From Novosphingobium sp. KA1 (GTDB lineage: Bacteria > Pseudomonadota > Alphaproteobacteria > Sphingomonadales > Sphingomonadaceae), in contig NZ_CP021247.1 in assembly GCF_017309955.1 (NCBI RefSeq), positions 2,691,001 to 2,755,000 on the forward strand: DNA of 64,000 bases, given 5' to 3'. A model generated the notes under the pieces. That model searched no databases and was not told the DNA's origin. It saw only the letters and a program-made list of their open reading frames with translations. Below, one piece after another: positions 50,185-59,010 of the stretch. Made by a program: the position numbers and the translations under genes. The stretch's first letter is position 1; the number at the start of each line of letters is the position of its first letter.

Positions 50185-51480
50185 ATGGCGATCACGTTCT
50201 CCCAGAATTTCCGGCAATTGGCCGGCCACGACAAGGGTCGGCGCTGGACTGTGGCCCGCGCTGCACTGCTGCTTGGCGGCTGCGCGGCGCTTGGCCTGGC
50301 CGGATTCTCGGCCTGGCGAATCGGTGCGCAAGTCGAAGGCGATCGCGGAATTCCGCCGCTCGCCAACTCCGAGGACATTCAGGTAAGCGGCATCCATGTC
50401 GATGTCTCGGCCAAGACCGGCGCCGAGGCGCGAATCGAGGGCTGGAAGCAGGCCGAGAAGGAAGCCTGGAAAAAGCTGGGCGGTCCCGACATGCCGGTGG
50501 AGGCGATCGACGCCATGGTTTCCTCGGTGGTGATCGGCCAGGAACAGGTCGGTCCCCGCCGCTATATCGCCACGCTGGGCGTGATCTTCGACAAGGGCAA
50601 GGCGGGGCAGTTCGTCGGCGGCAGCGGCGCTGTCGTGCGTTCGGCGCCGTTGCTGCTGGTGCCGGTGCTCAATTCCGGCGGTGTCCAGCAGGTCTTCGAA
50701 GTGCGTGGCCCCTGGCAGAAGGCATGGGCCGAGTTCCAGGCCTCGCAGAGCCCGGTCGATTATGTGCGTCCGGTCGGAGCAGGGGGCGAATCGCTGCTGC
50801 TCACGGCAGGGCAGACGACCCGGCGCAGCCGCCTCTGGTGGCGCGGCGTGCTTGACCAGTTCAATGCCAGCGACGTGCTGATCCCGGTCGCCCGGCTGGA
50901 GCGGCAGTGGCCCGGCGGCCCGATCCACGGCACGTTCACCGCGCGCTATGGCCCCGACAATACCTATCTCGACAGTTTCGAACTCGATGCGGCGAACGAG
51001 CAGGAACTGCCGGCGATGCTCGCCAAGGCGGTGGAGCAGGTCGACGGCATCTATCGCGGCGCGCTGTCGAGCGGCCAGTTGCGCCCGGATCCGACGCTGA
51101 CGATGAGCCAGGTGGCGCTTGACCGGGCCTTCGGCGAACTGCGCAGCAAGCTGATGCCGCAGGGCGGCGCCGTGCCGGCGGGCAGCATCGCCCCGGCGGC
51201 GCCGGTTGCCGTGCCGAGTGAGCCGGCGCCCGCCGCCGCTGCGGCCGAGAGCGTGACCGTACAATTCGCAAGTCCCGATGCCGGTGCGGTCGATGCCGCG
51301 CTTGCCGCCGTGCGCGGCGTGCCCGGCGTGCGGGGCGCCGCCACCGTGAGCCTGGCCATCGGTGGCATTTCCGTGTTGCGGGTGAGCGCCGAAGGCGGCG
51401 CCGACCGGCTCGCCGCCGCGCTTCGTGCGCAAGGTTGGAAAGTCTCCGCGGGAGGCGGCGCGCTGAGGATCAGCCGCTAG
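50185..51480 (+). CDS. DUF2066-like exported protein
   Basis: A 431-residue protein with an N-terminal membrane anchor (RAALLLGGCAALGLAGFSAW, about 25-45) and a large extracytoplasmic part. The region IHVDVSAKTGAEARIEGWKQ and AEKEAWKKLGG is like the DUF2066 start, followed by LGVIFDKGKAGQFVGGSGA. An Ala/Pro-rich linker (about 330-355) precedes a C-terminal 75-residue module (VTVQFASPDAGAVDAALAAV) that resembles a heavy-metal-associated-type fold without a CxxC. The order purM / DUF2066 / hda-like gene recurs in proteobacteria, which supports the family call. Function unknown. Confidence 0.6.
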   Translation: MAITFSQNFRQLAGHDKGRRWTVARAALLLGGCAALGLAGFSAWRIGAQVEGDRGIPPLANSEDIQVSGIHVDVSAKTGAEARIEGWKQAEKEAWKKLGGPDMPVEAIDAMVSSVVIGQEQVGPRRYIATLGVIFDKGKAGQFVGGSGAVVRSAPLLLVPVLNSGGVQQVFEVRGPWQKAWAEFQASQSPVDYVRPVGAGGESLLLTAGQTTRRSRLWWRGVLDQFNASDVLIPVARLERQWPGGPIHGTFTARYGPDNTYLDSFELDAANEQELPAMLAKAVEQVDGIYRGALSSGQLRPDPTLTMSQVALDRAFGELRSKLMPQGGAVPAGSIAPAAPVAVPSEPAPAAAAAESVTVQFASPDAGAVDAALAAVRGVPGVRGAATVSLAIGGISVLRVSAEGGADRLAAALRAQGWKVSAGGGALRISR

Positions 51481-51481
51481 A

Positions 51482-51565
51482 GCGCGATCCGTTCCTGTTG
51501 AACCGGATCGCGCGCTATTTCCTTTGTTTTTCGCATTTTCCGAGTCGTCAGGTGGTCCCACCTGA
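51482..51565. repeat. Alphaproteobacterial intergenic element with two dyads
   Basis: GCGCGATCCG (51482-51491) pairs with CGGATCGCGC (51504-51513). A spacer with CCTTTGTTTTTCGCATTTTCCGAG follows in part, then TCAGGTGG (51548-51555) pairs with CCACCTGA (51558-51565). I recognise this arrangement as resembling a repeat widespread between genes in alphaproteobacteria. It fills the gap between the DUF2066 gene and hdaA and may also end the first transcript. Confidence 0.55.
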
Positions 51566-51595
51566 CTTGAAAATGCTTTGGTTAAGGTTCGGGGC

Positions 51596-52219
51596 ATGAG
51601 GCAGATACCACTTCCACTGTCGGCTGCGAGCGACAGCCCGCCGCGCATTGTCGTGGGCAACGCGAACGCGCAGGCCGTCGACGCCTTGATGGAGCCGGGC
51701 CGCTGGCCGTTCCTCACAGCGATCCTTTCGGGCGGTCCGCGTTCGGGCAAGTCGCTGCTGGCGCGCTGGTTCGTCGAGACCGGGCAGGGCGATGCGCTCG
51801 ACGATGCCGACCGGATGGAGGAGGACGCGGTGTTCCATGCCTGGAACCGCGCGCAGGAAAACCGGCGCCCGCTGCTGATCGTCGCCAGTCATCGCCGCGG
51901 CGAAGGAGAGGGGCGCTGGCAGGTGAAGCTGCCCGACCTCGGGTCGCGTCTCGGCGCCGCGCTGGAGCTGGAAATCGGCGAGCCGGACGAGGCGATGATG
52001 GCCGATCTGTTCGACGTCCACGCGCAGATGCACGGGATCGTGCTGGATCCTTCGGCGATCGACTACCTTGTACCGCGCACCGAGCGTAGCCATCTGGGCG
52101 TCGAACGGCTGGTCGCCGCGATCGACCGCCTCAGTCTGGAGCGCAAGCAGCCCCCGACAATGGCCATCTGGCGCGATGCGCTGGAAGAGGTTAAGGGCGG
52201 CGACACCAAGGGTATGTGA
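51596..52219 (+). CDS. hdaA: DnaA-homologue HdaA, regulatory inactivation of DnaA
   Basis: A 207-residue AAA+ protein related to domain III of DnaA (MRQIPLPLSAASDSPPRIVV start, Walker A as SGGPRSGKSLLARW, lid segment DEAMMADLFDVHAQMHGIVL and sensor-2-like SHLGVERLVAAIDRLSLERK). Hda-type proteins act with the sliding clamp to convert DnaA-ATP to DnaA-ADP. The N-terminal QIPLPL is a plausible clamp-binding motif. The Walker B motif is weak by eye. ATG 51596 follows AAGG. Gene order after purM/DUF2066 supports it. Confidence 0.8.
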   Translation: MRQIPLPLSAASDSPPRIVVGNANAQAVDALMEPGRWPFLTAILSGGPRSGKSLLARWFVETGQGDALDDADRMEEDAVFHAWNRAQENRRPLLIVASHRRGEGEGRWQVKLPDLGSRLGAALELEIGEPDEAMMADLFDVHAQMHGIVLDPSAIDYLVPRTERSHLGVERLVAAIDRLSLERKQPPTMAIWRDALEEVKGGDTKGM

Positions 52220-52273
52220 CCATCGGCCCGGGGGCAGCTTGCCTTGCGGGCCGAATGATGGGAGATTCGCGCG

Positions 52274-52990
52274 ATGTTGGGTAATCTCGTCCGCTATCTG
52301 GACTCGGTCGTCGCGCGCGACCCGGCACCGCGTTCGCGGTGGGAAGTGCTGCTCTATCCGGGCGTCTGGGCGCTGTTCTTTCACAAGATCGCGCACCGGC
52401 TGTTCCGGGCGGACCTGTTTTTCCTCGCCCGCGTGGTGAACCACATCTCCCGTTTCATGACCGCGATCGACATCCATCCCGGTGCCACGATCGGCAGGAA
52501 CTTCTTCATCGACCACGGCTTCACCGTCATCGGCGAGACGGCCGAGATCGGCGACAACGTGACGATCTACCAGTGCGTGACGCTGGGTGGTTCCAATCCT
52601 ACCAACGGCAAGGGCGGCAAGCGTCACCCGACGTTGCTCGACAATGTCATCGTGGGGTCGGGCGCGCAGATCATCGGCCCGGTGACGGTCGGCAGGCGTG
52701 CGCGCGTCGGCGCCAGCGCGGTGGTCACCGAGGACGTGCCGGAAGGCGCGACGATGATCGGCGTCAAGGCCCGTTCCACGCTGGTCAAGGCGGAGACGTA
52801 CGCCAAGGAATTCATGCCCTATGGCACGCCCTGCAAGGAGCCGTGCGAGCCGGTGGGCAGCCAGCGCGTCGATGAACTGGAAGAGCAGGTCGCGGCGCTG
52901 CGGGCGCAAGTCGATGCCCTGCTGCGCGCCAATGCCGAGGCGCGCGCCGTCGTCGATGCGCATGCCGAACCCGTGGTGAAGGGCGTCTGA
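52274..52990 (+). CDS. cysE: Serine O-acetyltransferase
   Basis: A 238-residue enzyme making O-acetylserine from serine and acetyl-CoA, the carbon donor for cysteine. The left-handed beta-helix hexapeptide region (about 70-165) contains the catalytic IDHGFTVIGETAEIGDNVTI, the GGSNPTNGKGGKRHPTLLD loop and VGASAVVTEDVP. The short N-terminal helical domain is of the NifP/plant-like short type. A C-terminal coiled-coil extension of about 45 residues (VDELEEQVAALRAQVDALLR) is additional. AGGGAGATTCGCGCG precedes the ATG. Confidence 0.9.
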   Translation: MLGNLVRYLDSVVARDPAPRSRWEVLLYPGVWALFFHKIAHRLFRADLFFLARVVNHISRFMTAIDIHPGATIGRNFFIDHGFTVIGETAEIGDNVTIYQCVTLGGSNPTNGKGGKRHPTLLDNVIVGSGAQIIGPVTVGRRARVGASAVVTEDVPEGATMIGVKARSTLVKAETYAKEFMPYGTPCKEPCEPVGSQRVDELEEQVAALRAQVDALLRANAEARAVVDAHAEPVVKGV

Positions 52991-52997
52991 CGGCGCG

Positions 52998-53372
52998 ATG
53001 GCGGTTGGCCCCAACGGCGGTGTAAATCCCCTTCCGGCCGGCGTCGTTGCCTTTCCCGGCCGTGTACCGCTGCAGGTCGGGTTCGACCGTCTTGAACTCC
53101 AGCGCATCCTCGACCTTTATGGCCGGATGGTCGCCGCCGGGATGTGGCGCGACTACGCGATGGATTTCGACAAGGATGCGGCGCATTTCTCCGCCTTCCG
53201 CCGCGCGGCCGAGCGGCCGCAGGCGCGCATCGAAAAGCGTCCGTCCCTGCGCGGCAAGCAGGGCATGTGGACGCTGTTCGGCGAGGCCGGCCAGATCCTC
53301 AAGCGCGGGCATGAGCTGGTGAACGTGCTCAGCCCGCTGGAGCGCAAGCTGCTCAAGGTTGTCGAGGACTGA
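52998..53372 (+). CDS. DUF2794-family protein
   Basis: A 124-residue cytosolic protein that matches the alphaproteobacterial DUF2794 pattern: FDRLELQRILDLYGRMVAAG, WRDYAMDFDKDAAHFSAFRR, ARIEKRPSLRGKQGMWTLFG and GQILKRGHELVNVLSPLERK. It starts eight bases after the cysE stop, so the two are probably cotranscribed. Function unknown. Confidence 0.82.
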   Translation: MAVGPNGGVNPLPAGVVAFPGRVPLQVGFDRLELQRILDLYGRMVAAGMWRDYAMDFDKDAAHFSAFRRAAERPQARIEKRPSLRGKQGMWTLFGEAGQILKRGHELVNVLSPLERKLLKVVED

Positions 53373-53382
53373 CCTTTCGCAT

Positions 53383-54018
53383 TCACGCGAAGGCGTGGCT
53401 GGCGTCGAGGTCGGAGGCCTGGGCCCGGGCGACGTGGTTGACGATGTCGAGCAGGAACCAGGCGGCGGCGACGTGCAGCGCATAGGCGATCAGGTCGATC
53501 ACCCCGATGGTCCCGGCAAAGCCCTGGGCGCGCAACAGGACGTTGTCGATGAAGTTGCCGATCAGCCAGCAGGTCCACCAGGCCGTCAGGCGATAGTCAG
53601 CGCGCGCGGTGAAGCTGTCATCGGCGAGGTGGCTGCGGTTCCACAGCTCGCGCATCGCCTGGAACGGCTTGAACAGGAGCGCGACGGGCACGAAGAACCA
53701 GCCGACCGACCAGCCGGGGGTGAATTCCAGATCGTCCATGCCGGCGGCGAAGAGGTTGGCGTGGGCGCGGTGGATCCACATCGAGATCGTGACGATGCAG
53801 CCGACATAGACAAGGAGGATGGCGATCGAGGCTAATCCCGAGGAGGCCACCAGCGGATTGGATGGGTCGTTGACCTGATCGACGCCGAGCGCGAGCGTGG
53901 CCGCCCAGGTCAGGATGGCGAGTGTGGAAAGGCCGATGTAGGCATAGAGCGCGAGGCGAACCGTGGTGGTCCGGCTCGCGAGGATGGCGAGCCCTTCGCT
54001 GAGGGTCTTTTCGGTCAT
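53383..54018 (-). CDS. DUF4328-family membrane protein (first of a tandem pair)
   Basis: A 211-residue protein with four predicted membrane helices (about 22-45, 62-85, 145-165, 172-195). The DUF4328 signature is the loop ISMWIHRAHANLFAAGMDDL, then FTPGWSVGWFFVPVALLFKP and FQAMRELWNRSH. Start ATG 54018. It lies downstream of a paralogue with the same motif order, and the two probably arose by tandem duplication. Function unknown. Confidence 0.78.
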   Translation of the reverse strand: MTEKTLSEGLAILASRTTTVRLALYAYIGLSTLAILTWAATLALGVDQVNDPSNPLVASSGLASIAILLVYVGCIVTISMWIHRAHANLFAAGMDDLEFTPGWSVGWFFVPVALLFKPFQAMRELWNRSHLADDSFTARADYRLTAWWTCWLIGNFIDNVLLRAQGFAGTIGVIDLIAYALHVAAAWFLLDIVNHVARAQASDLDASHAFA

Positions 54019-54073
54019 GGCTGGAGTTGTCCCGTCTGTTCGGATGGCCGCGGCGAGCGGTACGAGGCCTTGT

Positions 54074-54127
54074 GATGGCGGACGTAAGCGCGATGGCGGC
54101 CGTAAGCGCGATGGCGGCCGGAACGGC
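54074..54127. repeat. 18-bp tandem repeat between the DUF4328 genes
   Basis: Three units of GATGGCGG(A/C)CGTAAGCGC, at 54074-54091, 54092-54109 and a diverged third at 54110-54127. The third unit reaches the 54129 end of the upstream DUF4328 gene. No function is evident. Confidence 0.65.
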
Positions 54128-54128
54128 T

Positions 54129-54806
54129 TCACGCGAAGATGGCGCTGCCGTCGATCAGCGAGGCCTGGGCTGCGGTGATCCGGCGCAGGATCACCACGAG
54201 GCAGCCCGCGGCCATGCACTGGAAGCCGATGCCCACCACCAGCAGCATGAAGTTGAGCAGGCCCGGCGCGACGAGCTTGATCGGCGAGAAGACGTAGAGG
54301 CTGGCGATGACGAGGACAAAGGCGATCAGGAACGATCCGGTCAGCAGGCACAGCCACCAGACCGAGATCGTCGTCACGGCGGTGCGTGACTGGTACTCAT
54401 CCTCGCCGTGGCTGCGGTTCCACAGTTCGCGCATCGCCAGGAAGGGGACAAAGAGCTGGGCGATCGGCACGAACAGGCTGATCACCGACCACAGCGGGCG
54501 GGCGCGCAGGCCGGACAATTCGGCCCGGTGCAGGTTGGCGATGGCCTTGTGAAACCACAGCAGGAAGGTGGCAGTGCCGGCGAGCGATGGCAGGACCAGC
54601 CCGATCATGCCGACCCCGCCCAGAATACCGATGCCGATCGTCGTGCTCTGGTCCGGGGCCAGGCCGGTCTTGCCGATGGAATAGGCCCAGAAAAAGGCAG
54701 CCAGCAGCAGTATCGCCGAAATCGCGGATACCGCGATGGCCACTTGCGTGGCGAGCGAATAGCCTTTCAGGCGCGCGGCATCGCGCGGCGAGATCTGTCC
54801 ATGCAT
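54129..54806 (-). CDS. DUF4328-family membrane protein (second of a tandem pair)
   Basis: A 225-residue paralogue of the 53.4-54.0 kb gene, with four to five hydrophobic helices and the same core: FLLWFHKAIANLHRAELSGL, ARPLWSVISLFVPIAQLFVP and FLAMRELWNRSHGEDEYQ. The C-terminal tails of both end in a similar AQAS(L/D)ID / FA pattern. The gene is upstream of its paralogue on the same strand with about 110 bp between them. Function unknown. Confidence 0.78.
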   Translation of the reverse strand: MHGQISPRDAARLKGYSLATQVAIAVSAISAILLLAAFFWAYSIGKTGLAPDQSTTIGIGILGGVGMIGLVLPSLAGTATFLLWFHKAIANLHRAELSGLRARPLWSVISLFVPIAQLFVPFLAMRELWNRSHGEDEYQSRTAVTTISVWWLCLLTGSFLIAFVLVIASLYVFSPIKLVAPGLLNFMLLVVGIGFQCMAAGCLVVILRRITAAQASLIDGSAIFA

Positions 54807-54891
54807 GCCCTGACGATTTCCCCCGAATGACGCAGTCGCATCGTTCAGGTTGCCGTTTCAGGAAAGCGGCGTCAATCCGCCCGTCCGGAAT

Positions 54892-55803
54892 TTAATCCCG
54901 CGATTTCAAGAGGACGGACAGCGCATGGTGGGCCTGTTCCATGCCGGTTTCGAGCACGCGGTCGCCTTGGCGGTCGGCGATGGCCGGCCAGGCGCGGGCA
55001 AAGCCTTCGACGCTAAGGTCATCGCCCTGGAGCAGGACACCTTCGTTCATGGTGATGAAGGCGCTCTGGCAGACCCCGCCGCCGGCGGCGACGATGGCAT
55101 CGTTGGGCGCGTACCGGGAGACGAGATAGAGCGCGGCGGACACTACCGCTTCGGGCTGGAAGGCGGCATAGGCCTCGTCGGGGAAGATGTCGGCGGTCAT
55201 GCGCGTGCCGGCGGTGGGGGCGAGGCTGTTGACGCGGATGCCGTACTTGGCGCCTTCCATGCGCAAGGTGCGCGCGAGGCCGAGGACGCCGAGCTTGGCC
55301 GCGCCGTAGTTGGCCTGGCCGAAATTGCCGCCCAGGCCCGAGGAACTGGTGGTCATCAGCACGCGGCCGTAGTTCTGCTCGCGCATGGTTTCCCACACCG
55401 CCTTGGTGGCATGGGCGCTGCCGAGCAGGTGGACACGCACGACCTGCTCGAAATCGGCCATGTCCATCTTGGCGAACGTGCGGTCGCGCAGGATGCCGGC
55501 ATTGTTGATGAGCACGTGGATGCCGCCCCAGGCTTCCTTCGCGCGGGCGGCCATCGCTTCCATCTGGGCAAAGTCGGACACGTCGCTGCCGTCGGCCATG
55601 GCCTCGCCGCCGAGCGTGCGAATTTCCTCGACGACGCTGAGGGCTGCCTGCGAGTGCCCGGTCCCGTCGCGGTTGCCGCCGAGGTCGTTGACGACCACCC
55701 TGGCGCCGCGCCGTGCCAGTTCCAGCGCATAGGCGCGGCCGAGGCCGTGGCCTGCGCCGGTGACGATGGCGACTTGTCCTGCGAAGCTGATGGTTTCCTG
55801 CAT
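54892..55803 (-). CDS. SDR-family oxidoreductase of the multifunctional-enzyme (HSD17B4-like) type
   Basis: A 303-residue SDR with [20 protein letters not shown] at the cofactor site and the [16 protein letters not shown] insertion typical of peroxisomal multifunctional enzyme type 2 / 3-hydroxyacyl-CoA dehydrogenases. The catalytic residues are Ser in [13 protein letters not shown] and YGAAKLG. A longer C-terminal part (after about 220) is as in that subfamily. It probably oxidises 3-hydroxyacyl-CoA in beta-oxidation of branched or cyclic substrates. It stands alone between DUF4328 and purS genes. Confidence 0.82.
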   Translation of the reverse strand: MQETISFAGQVAIVTGAGHGLGRAYALELARRGARVVVNDLGGNRDGTGHSQAALSVVEEIRTLGGEAMADGSDVSDFAQMEAMAARAKEAWGGIHVLINNAGILRDRTFAKMDMADFEQVVRVHLLGSAHATKAVWETMREQNYGRVLMTTSSSGLGGNFGQANYGAAKLGVLGLARTLRMEGAKYGIRVNSLAPTAGTRMTADIFPDEAYAAFQPEAVVSAALYLVSRYAPNDAIVAAGGGVCQSAFITMNEGVLLQGDDLSVEGFARAWPAIADRQGDRVLETGMEQAHHALSVLLKSRD

Positions 55804-55923
55804 GGGGGGGGGATGGCAGGTTGCCGGCGGCGGTTCAATACACTCAAACCTTGCCCCGAACCGATCTCGGCGTCATAGGCGCACTAATTCGAATCTGCGC
55901 TCCGCGAAGCGAAAGGTCCCCAG

Positions 55924-56157
55924 ATGAAAGTCCGCGTCCACGTCAGCCTCAAGCCCGGTGTTCTCGACCCGCAGGGCCGCGCGATCCACCACTCGCTCGA
56001 AGGCCTCGGCTTTGCCGGCGTCAACGACGTGCGTGCTGGCCGCCTGTTCGAACTGGACGTGGCCGAGACCGTCACCGACGAAGCGCTCGACGACATGTGC
56101 AAGAAGCTCCTCGCCAACATGGTGATCGAGAACTACCGCATCGAGAAGGTCGCCTGA
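55924..56157 (+). CDS. purS: Phosphoribosylformylglycinamidine synthase subunit PurS
   Basis: A 77-residue PurS, the small dimeric subunit that bridges PurL and PurQ in the three-part FGAM synthase. The whole sequence fits: [40 protein letters not shown], and [13 protein letters not shown]. The stop overlaps the purQ start by one base (TGATG). purL is not in the window. Confidence 0.96.
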   Translation: MKVRVHVSLKPGVLDPQGRAIHHSLEGLGFAGVNDVRAGRLFELDVAETVTDEALDDMCKKLLANMVIENYRIEKVA

Positions 56158-56834
56158 TGGCGTTCCGCTCCGCTGTCGTCACGTTCCCGGGTTCCAACTG
56201 CGACCGCGATCTGGCGGTGGCGCTGGAGAAGATCTCGGGCACGGAATGCATCCGCGTCTGGCACGGCGATGCCGAACTGCCGGACAACCTGGACTTCATC
56301 GGCCTGCCCGGCGGTTTCTCTTATGGCGATTACCTGCGCTGCGGCGCCATCGCCTCGCGCTCGCCGGTGATGCGCGCGGTGATCGAGGCCGCGAACAAGG
56401 GCGTGCCGGTGTTCGGCGTCTGCAACGGTTTCCAGGTGCTGACCGAAAGCGGCCTGCTGCCGGGCGCGCTGCTGCGCAATTCGGGCATCCGTTTCGTTTG
56501 CCGCGACGTGACGCTGAAGGTGGAGAACGCCCAGTCGCTGTTCACCTCGGGCTATGAGGCCGGGCAGGAGATCTCGATCCCCGTCGCCCACCACGACGGC
56601 AATTACCACGCCGATGCGGAAACGCTGGACCGCCTCGAAGGGGAAGGCCGCGTGGCGTTCCGGTATGCCGGCAACGTCAACGGTTCGGCCCGCCAGATCG
56701 CCGGCGTGCTCAACCAGGCCGGCAACGTGCTGGGCATGATGCCGCACCCCGAGCGCGCCATCGAGGCGACGCACGGCGGCACCGATGGCCGTGCGCTGTT
56801 CGAAAGCGCGATCCGCGGCATGGTCGGCGCCTGA
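56157..56834 (+). CDS. purQ: Phosphoribosylformylglycinamidine synthase subunit PurQ
   Basis: A 225-residue class I glutamine amidotransferase that releases ammonia from glutamine for FGAM synthesis. Nucleophile Cys in [15 protein letters not shown], and His/Glu in [10 protein letters not shown] complete the triad; the N-terminus is [20 protein letters not shown]. It overlaps purS by one base and is followed by a strong terminator, so the unit here is purSQ. Confidence 0.97.
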   Translation: MAFRSAVVTFPGSNCDRDLAVALEKISGTECIRVWHGDAELPDNLDFIGLPGGFSYGDYLRCGAIASRSPVMRAVIEAANKGVPVFGVCNGFQVLTESGLLPGALLRNSGIRFVCRDVTLKVENAQSLFTSGYEAGQEISIPVAHHDGNYHADAETLDRLEGEGRVAFRYAGNVNGSARQIAGVLNQAGNVLGMMPHPERAIEATHGGTDGRALFESAIRGMVGA

Positions 56835-56890
56835 ATTCACCATCCAACGGCGCCGTCCGTCGGCGCCGTACACCGACTTCGGTCGATAGA

Positions 56891-56918
56891 ACGCCCCCGG
56901 CAACGGGGGCGTTTTTTG
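56891..56918. terminator. Bidirectional-looking terminator between purQ and the TadG-like gene
   Basis: ACGCCCCCG (56891-56899) pairs with CGGGGGCGT (56904-56912) around a GCAA tetraloop, followed by six T on the plus strand. The convergent TadG-like gene ends at 56927. Confidence 0.9.
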
Positions 56919-56926
56919 TCGGGGCG

Positions 56927-58465
56927 TCAGCGGGCCAGGCGGGCGGTCTGCACGGTCAGCGCAAAGAGCGCGGCAAGAGCGTCGGATATGCTCTGGTCGG
57001 TGGTGACCTTGTAATAGAGCGTGGTGCCGTCCGGCCGGGCCGAGGCGCAGGATTGCAGCGCCGGTTCCACATTGGAAAGATAAGGGGCGACGTTGGACTG
57101 CGACCAGGCGTCGCCGGTCAGCGATTCCGGCAGATACTCGGTATAGAGAATGGCGATGCGGATGCCGCGGTTCTTGATCGTCGTGCAGTCCGCCAGGTTC
57201 TGGGCGTTGAACTCGCGGTTCCAGCGGCTGGAGCCGTAAAGTTCGTCGGACAGGCCGTCGGTGATGATGAACAGCACCCCCTGGGGGGTGGCGCTGCTCG
57301 ATCCGTCGCCGGGGTTGGGCATGGTCGTGTTCATCTGGGTGAGGGCGTTGTGCACCTCGGTGCCCTGGTCGTTGTTGCACAGGCTCGAGGTCGGGCAATT
57401 GTTGCGGTACCAGTTGTCCTGCATGTTGTAGAAATTGGGCACGTCGTAGCTGGCCATCTGGCTGACGTCGGTCATTGACGAGGTGATGGTCCTGACCGGG
57501 CCGCTGGCGGAAGGATGGGTCCAGTCGAAGGTGAAGAGTTGCAGGCGGTAGGTGACCTGGTTGTTGCGTGCCGCCGTGATGGCGACCGGGATCAGGTTCT
57601 GCGCGGCGGTCTCTTCCTCGTCGATGCGCAAGGTGATGTTGCTGCCACCGTAGAGCGCGGCGTAGTTGCGGGTCAGCCAGTAGCTGTCGGCATACTGGCC
57701 GTTCGCCTTGGTGTAGACGGTGCCGCTGGTGCAATAGACCCGGGTCGAATCCGTCGAGGAGACCGGGCAGGCGTTGCCGCTGGCGAGATCGAGCCACATG
57801 TCCTTTCCGGCGGCGTTGCGCACGTAGATGGCGTCGGTGTGCGGGTTCAGCGTGTGGCAGGCGAAGGCACATCCGTTGGGCAGGCTGGAATTGCTGGTGG
57901 CGCTGCGGATGGCCGTTAATCCGGTGCTGGTGGAGGGCAGCAGCATGGACGGCGAAATGTCCATCAGCAGGTAGAAGTTGATGTTCGGCGCGACGGTGGC
58001 GTCGGCGGTCACGGAACCGGCGATGGGCAGCGTCGTTGCGCCGAGGATGCCGCCGAACAGGTTGATCGAGGCAGCCTTGTAGCTCACCGTGACCGAACGC
58101 CCGGTCGTCAGGCTGCCGCTGGACGTCACCGCGACGGTCGGGTTGGCGACGGAATCGTAAACCATCCCGGACAGGCCGGAGACCTGGGCGTTGAACATCG
58201 CGCGCGCGGCGTCGGCGGCGGCGCTGTCGGACTGGCGCATGGCGGCGACGTTGACCGCGGCAAGGGCGGCGGCGTCGGCGGCGGCGTTCATCCGGGTGCG
58301 CAGTTGCAGCGCGCGGCCATAGTCGATCGCAAAGCCCACCGCGAAGATCAGCGGGACGATGGCAAAGGCGAACAGGATCGTCACGTTGCCGCGCCGCCCG
58401 GGCCGCCCGCGCAGCAGCCGCCGGCCAGGCGCTGCCAGGCGGGAGAGGCGCGCGGTGATGGTCAT
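56927..58465 (-). CDS. TadG-like pilus-assembly / von Willebrand A-type protein
   Basis: A 512-residue protein with an N-terminal pilin-like helix (GNVTILFAFAIVPLIFAVGF, then AIDYGRALQLRTRMNAAADA), the hallmark of TadG/TadE-type pseudopilins, and a large extracytoplasmic part containing a vWA-like domain starting NFYLLMDISPSM (DxSxS-like metal site) and GVLFIITDGLSDE. Several Cys (CAFACH, NNCPTSSLCNN) suggest disulfides. The ATG overlaps the upstream TadE-like stop as ATGA. It is the last of three tight-adherence genes; no secretion ATPase is nearby. Confidence 0.82.
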   Translation of the reverse strand: MTITARLSRLAAPGRRLLRGRPGRRGNVTILFAFAIVPLIFAVGFAIDYGRALQLRTRMNAAADAAALAAVNVAAMRQSDSAAADAARAMFNAQVSGLSGMVYDSVANPTVAVTSSGSLTTGRSVTVSYKAASINLFGGILGATTLPIAGSVTADATVAPNINFYLLMDISPSMLLPSTSTGLTAIRSATSNSSLPNGCAFACHTLNPHTDAIYVRNAAGKDMWLDLASGNACPVSSTDSTRVYCTSGTVYTKANGQYADSYWLTRNYAALYGGSNITLRIDEEETAAQNLIPVAITAARNNQVTYRLQLFTFDWTHPSASGPVRTITSSMTDVSQMASYDVPNFYNMQDNWYRNNCPTSSLCNNDQGTEVHNALTQMNTTMPNPGDGSSSATPQGVLFIITDGLSDELYGSSRWNREFNAQNLADCTTIKNRGIRIAILYTEYLPESLTGDAWSQSNVAPYLSNVEPALQSCASARPDGTTLYYKVTTDQSISDALAALFALTVQTARLAR

Positions 58466-59010
58466 GACAGCGGCACCGAATCCGAGACGCGCGGCAGCAT
58501 CATGATCCTGTCGGAGAGCGTGTAACTGCCGATGTTCCCCCAGGGCAGCGCGGCGGTGTAGGTGTAGGTCACTTGCCCGAGGATCACGTAGGTACCCGTG
58601 GAGGTCATGTTGGCGGGCACGGTGACGGTGGAATTGGTCGCCAGCGCGGATCCGTTGAGCGCCTTGCTCCAGACTACCGTTGCGGTCGTGCTGCTGGCGA
58701 CCCGGACTTCGCTGAGCACGATCACCGCATTGCTGACGGCATATGGGGCAAGGACTTTTGCGCTGGCGCCCAGAATGGCTGCCGCCTCCGCCTGGGTGAG
58801 GCTGGGGTAGCGGGTGGTGAGATCGGCCACCGAGCGGGCAGTCGTGGTGACCTTGCGGCTGCAGGCGAAGGCATCGGCGAACGTGAAGGTGCCAAGGTAG
58901 AGCAGCAGCAGCACCGGGAAGGCGAAGGCGAATTCGACCAGCGCGAGACCCGTGCTGTCCCGCAGGAACCTGCGCGCGACCAGACGGAGGGGAGCGCGGG
59001 CGGGGGGCAT
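58462..59010 (-). CDS. TadE-family pseudopilin-like protein
   Basis: A 182-residue protein with the TadE-like N-terminus: a basic leader, then DSTGLALVEFAFAFPVLLLL with the conserved Glu in the hydrophobic helix. The rest is an extracytoplasmic beta-rich domain. Start and stop overlap both neighbours (one base with the upstream gene, ATGA with the TadG-like gene), so the three are translated together. It probably contributes to a Flp-type pilus or surface adherence apparatus. Confidence 0.8.
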   Translation of the reverse strand: MPPARAPLRLVARRFLRDSTGLALVEFAFAFPVLLLLYLGTFTFADAFACSRKVTTTARSVADLTTRYPSLTQAEAAAILGASAKVLAPYAVSNAVIVLSEVRVASSTTATVVWSKALNGSALATNSTVTVPANMTSTGTYVILGQVTYTYTAALPWGNIGSYTLSDRIMMLPRVSDSVPLS

